From Bryobacteraceae bacterium (GTDB lineage Bacteria > Acidobacteriota > Terriglobia > Bryobacterales > Bryobacteraceae), in contig JANWVY010000005.1 in assembly GCA_025056455.1 (NCBI GenBank), forward strand, positions 1 through 64,000: DNA of 64,000 bases, written 5' to 3'. The notes beneath the pieces were generated by a model that saw nothing but the letters and a program-made list of their open reading frames with translations, was not told the origin of the DNA and made no database searches. Position numbers and translations under genes: made by a program. Positions 55,105 to 61,308 of the stretch are shown here, piece after piece (positions within the stretch are counted from its first letter, which is position 1; each line of letters begins with the position of its first letter).

Positions 55105-55710
55105 TCACTTTTGCGCGCTGGGAGCCACAAGCACGCCCTTCGACGCGGCTGCCTCCTCTTCGCGGATCACTTGTCTCACATTCAGGGCGCGTGGCAGCAG
55201 CAGGCCCACCAGCTCATCATGGCCGGAACCGCAAGGAAAGGCAAACTCCCCTCGCCCAGTATCCGTGGAGATGGCGCCGGCTAGCTTGCGGAAACCGTGA
55301 ACGATGGCGTCAAGCCGGGACGGGTCAGCTCCTTGAAGACCGTAGCGACCCGCTCCGAAAGCCAAGACGGTAATCTCCGCGCCCGATTTTTTGTCAGTGA
55401 CGGCGAGCGGGCGCGGCGAGAGCGGGCTTGCCGTAGGGAGTTTGCTTACTTCCAAAAAAAGCCGCCGTGCCGCAGCGGAGTGAGGATCGCCGCATGGGAA
55501 GCAAAGCCAACCGTTCGAACTCCTCATGCCGCCGAGCAACGCCATGGCCTCGGTCAGAAAGTTTATGCGTTGCGCCGCTTCTGGCCGCCGGGAATACGTA
55601 TGAATGCGGTATGCATTTTGGTCGAAATACAAACCGAGCGAGATGTCGTAACAGTGGACATCCATGGAGATGAGCTCCAGGCGACGGCCAAGATCTTGGG
55701 TGAGAGCCAT
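55105..55710 (-). CDS. Unrecognised protein with duplicated FPCGxxH module, 201 aa
   Basis: This is the first gene of the corrinoid operon. The ATG at 55710 (MALTQDLGRR) is preferred to a TTG at 55740, which lies in the operator. The sequence appears to be two copies of an 85-90 residue unit. Each copy ends in the motif FPCG-x-x-H: FPCGDPHSAAARRLF (71-85) and FPCGSGHDELVGLLL (158-172), 87 residues apart. Each is preceded by a helix with a similar pattern. A Cys/His pair in each half suggests metal or thiol chemistry. There is no signal or membrane segment. The TTG start would instead give 211 residues. Family not recognised. Confidence 0.65.
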   Translation of the reverse strand: MALTQDLGRRLELISMDVHCYDISLGLYFDQNAYRIHTYSRRPEAAQRINFLTEAMALLGGMRSSNGWLCFPCGDPHSAAARRLFLEVSKLPTASPLSPRPLAVTDKKSGAEITVLAFGAGRYGLQGADPSRLDAIVHGFRKLAGAISTDTGRGEFAFPCGSGHDELVGLLLPRALNVRQVIREEEAAASKGVLVAPSAQK

Positions 55711-55716
55711 GGGCTT

Positions 55717-55726
55717 GACAGCTGTC
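55717..55726. promoter_or_regulatory. Perfect palindrome GACAGCTGTC beside the FadR-type operator
   Basis: This is a 10-bp palindrome 2 bp from the main operator half-sites. It may be a second binding site or a chance repeat of the GACA half-site. Confidence 0.35.
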
Positions 55727-55728
55727 TG

Positions 55729-55741
55729 CTTGTCTGACAAG
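55729..55741. promoter_or_regulatory. FadR-type operator CTTGTCTGACAAG between regulator and corrinoid operon
   Basis: This 13-bp sequence is a perfect palindrome around one central T. It fits the FadR-subfamily consensus TNGTNNNACNA (here TTGTCTGACAA). It lies in the divergent region, 21 bp from the regulator ATG and 18 bp from the first operon gene, where binding would block both. The consensus is known from the family; binding here is inferred. Confidence 0.6.
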
Positions 55742-55762
55742 CTGATCCTCAGTCTAGTCTAC

Positions 55763-56479
55763 ATGATTGACGGAATCAAGCCGCTGGCAAGAAGATCGCT
55801 CACCGATGAAATCGTGGACCAGCTGACGTCTCTGATTGCGCGTGGCGTTCTGAAGCCCGGGACGAGAATGCCGTCTGAGAAGGTGCTCAGCGAGCAGTTT
55901 GGCGTTGGCCGGACGTCTGTGCGCGAGGCCCTCAGATCGCTTGCGGCCATGGGCTTGATTGAGTCGCAGGCAGGCGAGGGCCATTTTGTTTCGGCAAACG
56001 TTGCGGCAGCCGTGGACCGCGCTCTGCAAGTGGGCATACTGCTGGGAGGTATTCGGATCGAAGAGCTGATCGAGGCGAGGCTGTTATTGGAACCCGAAGC
56101 GGCAGCCCTAGCGGCGCGACGCGCTACAGACGAACAGCTGGCAGCCATCGAGCGCCAGCAAAACTCAATGGAGCAAGCTGGAAGCGATTACGGGCGATAT
56201 CTCGAGGCGGACCTGCAATTTCATTTAACGATTGCAGCAGCCTCGCAAAACTCCATTTTGGCCAATCTTTTGGCCAGCATCCGCGGCCACCTTCAGAGCT
56301 GGATTCGTCAGGCCTTAAGCCAGGGCAAGCGCAAGCGCGCGGAAAGCTCGTTGATCGAACATCGCCGCATCCTGGAAGCAATTCGCAGGAAAAAGGAGCG
56401 AGCCGCTCGCCAGGCGATGAGCCACCATATTCTTTCAAGCAGCGAAGAGATTCAAAAAGTCGTCCGTCAGGCCTCTTAA
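55763..56479 (+). CDS. GntR/FadR-family transcriptional regulator (FCD domain)
   Basis: This 238-residue protein has an N-terminal winged helix (about 10-75) with VLKPGTRMPSEKVLSEQFGVGRTSVREALRSL, here cited as GTRMPSEKVLSEQFGV and RTSVREALRSL. The C-terminal FCD domain (about 90-230) contains DLQFHLTIA, SLIEHRRILEAI and MSHHIL, the Asp/His pattern that holds a metal for ligand sensing. The ATG at 55763 is used; the frame opens earlier. It is divergent from the corrinoid operon with a fitting operator between them, so it probably controls that operon and itself, with a small acid or sugar acid as ligand. Confidence 0.85.
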   Translation: MIDGIKPLARRSLTDEIVDQLTSLIARGVLKPGTRMPSEKVLSEQFGVGRTSVREALRSLAAMGLIESQAGEGHFVSANVAAAVDRALQVGILLGGIRIEELIEARLLLEPEAAALAARRATDEQLAAIERQQNSMEQAGSDYGRYLEADLQFHLTIAAASQNSILANLLASIRGHLQSWIRQALSQGKRKRAESSLIEHRRILEAIRRKKERAARQAMSHHILSSSEEIQKVVRQAS

Positions 56480-56501
56480 CCACCCTCCCCCGCATTCAAC
56501 G

Positions 56502-57347
56502 TTACTCCACGACAGCGCAAGGATTAGAAAGCTCGCCAAGGCCTTGAATGGTGATGGAGCAGACATCGCCAGGTTGCAGGGCGGCATCCTCTCTCACAAT
56601 GATTCCAGTGCCTGTGCAAAGCACTGAACCCGAGGGAACAGGATTCGAGCGATACAGGTATTCAATCAGCGTCTCGAATTTCCGATGTAGCTTGGCAGTC
56701 GACGTTCCGCCCGAAAACACGACGCGATCGCCCCGCCGGATCGTACAAGTGATCTCCAGATTGTAGGGATCGGGAATTTCATCTGGTGTGACGATCACGG
56801 GTCCGAGGGCACAGCAGGCACTATAGATCTTGGATTGGGGTAAGTAGAGCGGGTTTTCCCGTTCGATATCCCAGGCCGAGACGTCGTTGGCAATGGTAAA
56901 GCCCAGAATGATGCCTTTTGGGCCTAAGACCAGAGCGAGCTCTGGTTCGGGAGCCGTGAATTTGGAATCCGCGCGGATGCCGATGGGCTTGTCTGGCCCC
57001 ACGCAAACTCGTGCTGTACCCTTCAAGAAAATTTCTGGCCGGGCCTCGCGGTAGACATAGGCATAAAAGCCTTCTCGCGTTCCATGTTCGGAGTCGCGGA
57101 AGCTAGCACTCGTTTCGTAGGTGCAGCCGCAGGCCCACACTTCGCGCGGGTGAAGAGGAATGATGGGAGGGATCGCCTCGCCGTGCGAGGCAGCGCGGCG
57201 GGCTGCAAGTTCTGCCAGAGGAATCCCCTCTTTCTCAGAACGCTCAATGAGCCCCTGGAGAGTATAGCCCGGAATCGGGCGGGCGAGGCCGTTTTCAAAC
57301 ACGGCAGCGGTGACTTCGTGGTTCCAACGGATTTGTCCGAGTTTCAT
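56502..57347 (-). CDS. Fumarylacetoacetase-fold dehydratase, KdaD/XylX-like
   Basis: This 281-residue protein has the FAH-superfamily metal-binding pattern. EVWACGCTYETS opens the core (about 65-76). TAPEPELALVLG carries Glu ligands, and AWDIERENPLYLPQSK an Asp and Lys. It closely resembles 2-keto-3-deoxy-pentonate dehydratases of the Weimberg route, though other 2-keto acid hydrolases share the fold. The next upstream gene is an aldehyde dehydrogenase, which would take the product. It is the last gene of a long minus-strand run and converges on the FadR gene. Confidence 0.75.
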   Translation of the reverse strand: MKLGQIRWNHEVTAAVFENGLARPIPGYTLQGLIERSEKEGIPLAELAARRAASHGEAIPPIIPLHPREVWACGCTYETSASFRDSEHGTREGFYAYVYREARPEIFLKGTARVCVGPDKPIGIRADSKFTAPEPELALVLGPKGIILGFTIANDVSAWDIERENPLYLPQSKIYSACCALGPVIVTPDEIPDPYNLEITCTIRRGDRVVFSGGTSTAKLHRKFETLIEYLYRSNPVPSGSVLCTGTGIIVREDAALQPGDVCSITIQGLGELSNPCAVVE

Positions 57348-57438
57348 GGGGTTCGACTTTCTCTCTCTCTGCAGCTTGGGGCGAGCAAGCCCTGAATCAA
57401 ACCTCAGGACAAGCCAGCGCTGCTTTCCCAGTCGCTGG

Positions 57439-58884
57439 TTAGTACTTCAGGTAAACCGTCTTGTAGTCGCTATAAAATTCCAACGCGGCCGGGCCTTGCT
57501 CCTTAGGCCCAAAGCTCGATTCCTTGGAGCCGCCAAAGGGAAGCTGATATTCGACGCCGGCACTCGGAAGGTTTACCGTGAGTAAGCCGGCCTCCATTCG
57601 CTGCACATATTCAAACACGCGTGAGATATTCGTGGTTTGAAGCGAAGCAGAAAGTCCAAAGGGGATATTGTTTGCGATGCGCATGGCGTCATCAAAATCC
57701 CGTGCCCGCATCACGGCCAGTATCGGTCCGAAAATTTCTTCCTGCGCGATGGTCATCTGCTCCGTAACGTCGGCGAAAATCGTGGGGGCGATGAAGTAGC
57801 CTTTCTCGTACCCTTCGCCGGTCAGCCGGTAGCCGCCACAAAGAGGCTCACCGGCCTCCTGGCGGCCAATTTCGATGTACTTCAAATCGGTTTCGAGCTG
57901 CGCTTCATCAATGGCTGGCCCGATATCCACACCAGGCTCGAGACCGTTGCCGACTTTGAGCCGCTTCGTACGCTCGACGAGCGCCGATAGGAATTCGTCG
58001 TAAATAGAGTCTTCCACAATGGCCCGGCTCGTGGCAGTGCATTTTTGTCCGGTCGAGAAAAACGCGCCGTTGACAACATTTTCGACGGCGGAGTGGAAAT
58101 CGGCGTCGGCGAGCACGATGGTCGGGTTCTTGCCGCCCATTTCCATCTGAATGCGGAGACGGCGTTTCGAGGCCTCTGTATAGAGCCAGTTGCCGACGGC
58201 GCAAGAGCCGGTAAAGGAGATGGCGCGAAGTTCTGGTGCTTCTAACATGGCCTTGCCGAGCTCACCGCCGGGGCCGGCAACGTAGTTGACCACGCCCTTG
58301 GGGATGCCCGCCTCATGACAGGCTTCCACAATCCGCCAGGAGGAAAGCGGGGAAGCGGAAGCAGGCTTGAGGACGACGGTGTTCCCGCAGATCAAAGCTG
58401 GGGCCATTTTCCAGGCTGGAATTGCGATGGGAAAATTCCAAGGGGTAATTAGGCCCACCACTCCCACCGGCTTGCGGATGGCAAACATATGCACCCGGTC
58501 GCGCTCGGAGGGTACAAGCATTCCCGGCATGCGTGACCCTTCCCCAGCGAAATAGCGAAAGATGTTGATGGCGCGGCGGACTTCGCCCTTGGCCTCGGGC
58601 AGTGTTTTTCCCTCCTCGCGCGTCATCTCTTCTCCTAACTGGTTGAACCGGCTCTCCAAGATTTCGGCGACTTTGAACAATAAGGCGCCACGGGCCGGAG
58701 CGGGCATGGCCGACCAAGCTGGCAGCGCATTCTGAGCCGCCTCACAAGCCTCGCGCATGTCGGCAAAGCTGCCCTTGGCAAACAAGCCGACTACTTCGTC
58801 GGTGTTAGCTGGATTGCGATTTTCGAAGGTAGCTAGCGGCGTGCGCCACTCGCCATTTATGTAGTTGGGATAGGTATTCGCCAT
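57439..58884 (-). CDS. NAD(P)-dependent aldehyde dehydrogenase, alpha-ketoglutarate-semialdehyde-dehydrogenase-like
   Basis: This 481-residue ALDH has the nucleotide loop FTGSCAVG, the catalytic Cys in GQKCTATSR, and the catalytic Glu in EMGGKNPT. Its neighbour, a KdaD-like dehydratase, points to alpha-ketoglutaric semialdehyde as the substrate, which would end in 2-oxoglutarate. The ending LEFYSDYKTVYLKY is typical of this ALDH branch. It starts 12 bp after the LemA stop and sits in the same run. Substrate is inferred, not seen. Confidence 0.8.
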   Translation of the reverse strand: MANTYPNYINGEWRTPLATFENRNPANTDEVVGLFAKGSFADMREACEAAQNALPAWSAMPAPARGALLFKVAEILESRFNQLGEEMTREEGKTLPEAKGEVRRAINIFRYFAGEGSRMPGMLVPSERDRVHMFAIRKPVGVVGLITPWNFPIAIPAWKMAPALICGNTVVLKPASASPLSSWRIVEACHEAGIPKGVVNYVAGPGGELGKAMLEAPELRAISFTGSCAVGNWLYTEASKRRLRIQMEMGGKNPTIVLADADFHSAVENVVNGAFFSTGQKCTATSRAIVEDSIYDEFLSALVERTKRLKVGNGLEPGVDIGPAIDEAQLETDLKYIEIGRQEAGEPLCGGYRLTGEGYEKGYFIAPTIFADVTEQMTIAQEEIFGPILAVMRARDFDDAMRIANNIPFGLSASLQTTNISRVFEYVQRMEAGLLTVNLPSAGVEYQLPFGGSKESSFGPKEQGPAALEFYSDYKTVYLKY

Positions 58885-58896
58885 GGTCGATGCGTT

Positions 58897-59463
58897 TTAG
58901 AATTTCACGGCAGGCGCGTTGCGGGCGCCAGCTTCAGTTTTGAAGTAAGCCTCATTGCGCGTGAAGTTAAAAAACCCAGCTACGAGGTTGTTCGGGAACA
59001 ACCCGATTTGTGTATTGTAACGCTGAACCGTTTCGTTGTATTTCCGCCGCTCCACAGCAATACGGTTCTCCGTGCCAGCAAGTTCATCCTGGAGCCGCAG
59101 AAAGTTTTCGTTTGATTTGAGATTGGGATAATTCTCCACGATCACCATCAGCCGGCCGAGAGCGCTCTCCATTTTGCCATACGCCTCAATTTTTTCTTGT
59201 GGCGTGCGGGCCCCAAGCATCGCGGCACGAGCTTCCGTAACCGCGTTGATCACCGACTGCTCTTGCTTGGCGAAGCCTTTCACCGTTTCCACTAGATTCG
59301 GAATGAGATCGGCCCGGCGTTGTAAAGCCACATCGACCTGGGACCAGGCAGCGTTGATGGCTTCCCGCTCGGTGACGAGAGTGTTGTAGATCCCTTTCAC
59401 TTGCGCTCCCACGCCGAACACCAGCAGCACGAGCACAACCAGAACAGCGATGAGGATTTTCAT
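58897..59463 (-). CDS. lemA: LemA family protein
   Basis: This 188-residue protein has one N-terminal membrane helix (MKILIAVLVVLVLLVFGVG) and the LemA helical-bundle core. VDVALQRRADLIPNLVETVKG (about 43-63) and YNTQIGLFPNNLVAGFF (about 149-165) are signatures. Function is unclear across the family; it often sits beside TPM-domain (YgcG) proteins, and here it is two genes away from one. It is separated from the nucleotidyltransferase-like gene by 10 bp. Confidence 0.9.
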   Translation of the reverse strand: MKILIAVLVVLVLLVFGVGAQVKGIYNTLVTEREAINAAWSQVDVALQRRADLIPNLVETVKGFAKQEQSVINAVTEARAAMLGARTPQEKIEAYGKMESALGRLMVIVENYPNLKSNENFLRLQDELAGTENRIAVERRKYNETVQRYNTQIGLFPNNLVAGFFNFTRNEAYFKTEAGARNAPAVKF

Positions 59464-59473
59464 AAGGCTCTCC

Positions 59474-60199
59474 TTAGCTTACAATCTCGGGTTGGTTCAA
59501 GCGGTCGACGACGTCAATCACCCTCTGAATCTGTATAAGGTAGGCGGCAAACAAGTGCTCCGGCGGTTCGGGATTAAGGACCGGTTTACCCTCTCGCAGG
59601 GTCAGGATCTGTAAAAGTGGGGCGGGATCGATTTGGAAGCGCCGGCCAAGTTCCTCGACAACCGAGCGGCGGGAATGGTCCGGACTATAACCAGCGAGCT
59701 TGAGCGCGTGGCGGAAGAGGATGCAGAAAGTGGAAATCGAGTCGAGCAGAAGGCGGCTCAGCAACACCTTGTCATGGAGAACCCCTGCGGCTTTTTGGCG
59801 GAGACGCAAGAGCTTGGCGCGGAGCTGATATTCGATCTGGGCACGGTAGTAGCGATCATCGATTACAAGATCTTGAATCAAATCCCTTCCAGCGAGAATG
59901 CGACGCCGCTCTTTGATGTCGTGGAACTCGATTGGGAAGCAATCGGCGGCAGTGCGAACTTCCTCTTCGCTAAGCAGGAGCGGAGCGGGATTTCCTTTCT
60001 GGCGCCACCAGCGAAAGATGGGCTCGGAGTCCCGCAGCTCCGCGGGTGTGACGCGAGTTAGCACGCAAAGCACGTTGATGTCAGAGTAGTCACGGTTATA
60101 CTCGCCGGTGGCCGCCGAGCCGTAGAGGATCGCGGAAACAAGGCGGTCAGAGAATGTTTTGGTGAGTCGTTCCGTCAGTTCAGCAATCAGTTTCTGCAT
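59474..60199 (-). CDS. Nucleotidyltransferase-fold protein with altered active site
   Basis: This 241-residue protein has the GS-x9-SD pattern of minimal nucleotidyltransferases: LYGSAATGEYNRDYSDIN (25-42). The second metal-binding Asp is replaced by Asn (SDIN, residues 39-42), so catalysis may be altered or lost. The C-terminal half (about 115-235) is helical and HEPN-like: QLRAKLLRLRQKAAG and RLLLDSISTFCILFRHAL. It sits between LemA and the TPM protein. It could be a toxin/antitoxin-like or regulatory element; I cannot tell. Confidence 0.7.
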   Translation of the reverse strand: MQKLIAELTERLTKTFSDRLVSAILYGSAATGEYNRDYSDINVLCVLTRVTPAELRDSEPIFRWWRQKGNPAPLLLSEEEVRTAADCFPIEFHDIKERRRILAGRDLIQDLVIDDRYYRAQIEYQLRAKLLRLRQKAAGVLHDKVLLSRLLLDSISTFCILFRHALKLAGYSPDHSRRSVVEELGRRFQIDPAPLLQILTLREGKPVLNPEPPEHLFAAYLIQIQRVIDVVDRLNQPEIVS

Positions 60200-60205
60200 G
60201 ACACA

Positions 60206-60985
60206 TTACCAGTCACTGGAGGCTCCACCGCCGCCCGAGTCGCCGCCTCCAAAGCCGCCGAAAGAGTCTGAGGAATCATAGCCGCCAAATCCTCCTCCGC
60301 TGAAGCGACCCAAGCTCCAGTCCGCGCCTGGAAAAAAGACTGGGAAGAAGCCGTGGGAGCGGCGATGGCGGCGCCGTGTAGCAGCCGCGAGAGCAAAGAA
60401 CAGCGCCAAAAAACCCAGCGGAATGAGAAAGGGGATGAGGGAATGCCGGAATTGTTCCGCCGACACATCACGCCGGGAGGGCAAGCCCCCCGTCAGCGAG
60501 ACTTTTTTTTCCTCGGCGATGCGCGTACCGAGCTGGTGAGCTGCCTCGAGCAGAGCCTCACCGTAGCGGCGCTCGCGAAGCAACGGGCGCATGGAGCGGA
60601 GCAAGCTTCCCGAAAAGCCATCGGGAATTGCCCCTTCCAGACCATAGCCAACCTCGAGACGCATCCGGCGGTCATTGGGGACTAGCAGCAGCAGAAGGCC
60701 TTCGTTCTGGCCTTTCTGTCCAATTCCCCATCTGCGAAAGAGGCTGTTCGCAACGTCTTCAATGGGTTCGCCCTCAAGCGTGGGAAGAGTTACGATTGCG
60801 ATTTCCACTTTCGTTGCTGCGGCCACCTGGCGGCAGTAGCGCTCGAGTTCAGCGCGGTGAGCCGGATTCAACACGCCGGCGAAATCGCTGACGTGGCCCT
60901 GGGGTTGCAGCTTGGTGAGATCGAGGGCAGCCGCAGCAGCAGCTAGACACAAAGCAAGCAACACAATTCGCCAAGCTGGTGGCAT
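60206..60985 (-). CDS. TPM-domain (YgcG-type) protein with Gly-rich tail
   Basis: This 259-residue protein has a signal peptide (MPPAWRIVLLALCLAAAAAA), then the TPM phosphatase-like domain. HVSDFAGVLNPAHRAELERYC is its opening (about 32-52), and DRRMRLEVGYGLEGAIPDG (about 106-124) is its hallmark. A membrane helix follows near residue 185, and a tail of GGGFGG-type repeats ends in SSDW. Proteins of this shape are usually paired with LemA. It probably acts at the cell envelope. Confidence 0.85.
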   Translation of the reverse strand: MPPAWRIVLLALCLAAAAAALDLTKLQPQGHVSDFAGVLNPAHRAELERYCRQVAAATKVEIAIVTLPTLEGEPIEDVANSLFRRWGIGQKGQNEGLLLLLVPNDRRMRLEVGYGLEGAIPDGFSGSLLRSMRPLLRERRYGEALLEAAHQLGTRIAEEKKVSLTGGLPSRRDVSAEQFRHSLIPFLIPLGFLALFFALAAATRRRHRRSHGFFPVFFPGADWSLGRFSGGGFGGYDSSDSFGGFGGGDSGGGGASSDW

Positions 60986-61011
60986 AGAAACGCGTTCTTC
61001 CCCAGTGTAGA

Positions 61012-61308
61012 TTATGAGGCGGCTGCCTTTTTCAAAGCCTCCTCCAGAGCTTCTTTATCCAGAGCAGTGCTGATGAAAAGCTCTTGCCGTGCGCCATCGC
61101 TTAAGGCGATGGCCTTCCATCCATTGGCAGTGCGGACCGTCACCCGCACTTTGACCGGACCCCGGGCGTCACGCACCGGTTTAATCACGCCCGGAATAAC
61201 ACTGCGGATTGCGGGGTTGGACTCAAGAAGTTGTTCGAGCATGCGGCGTACGCCGTCCAAGATGCTGTGTTCAACTTTGAGTTTTCCTTCGTGCTTGCGG
61301 AGTCTCAT
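61012..61308 (-). CDS. DUF2103-like small protein, 98 aa
   Basis: This protein starts MRLRKHEGKLKVEHSILDGV and contains SVIPGVIKPVRDARGPVKVRVTV, split here as SVIPGVIKPVRD and PVKVRVTV. The pattern fits DUF2103, a predicted metal-binding family, although a classical Cys/His ligand set is not visible. The ATG overlaps the TamB-like stop by 4 bp (ATGA), so the two are coupled. Role unknown. Confidence 0.65.
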   Translation of the reverse strand: MRLRKHEGKLKVEHSILDGVRRMLEQLLESNPAIRSVIPGVIKPVRDARGPVKVRVTVRTANGWKAIALSDGARQELFISTALDKEALEEALKKAAAS

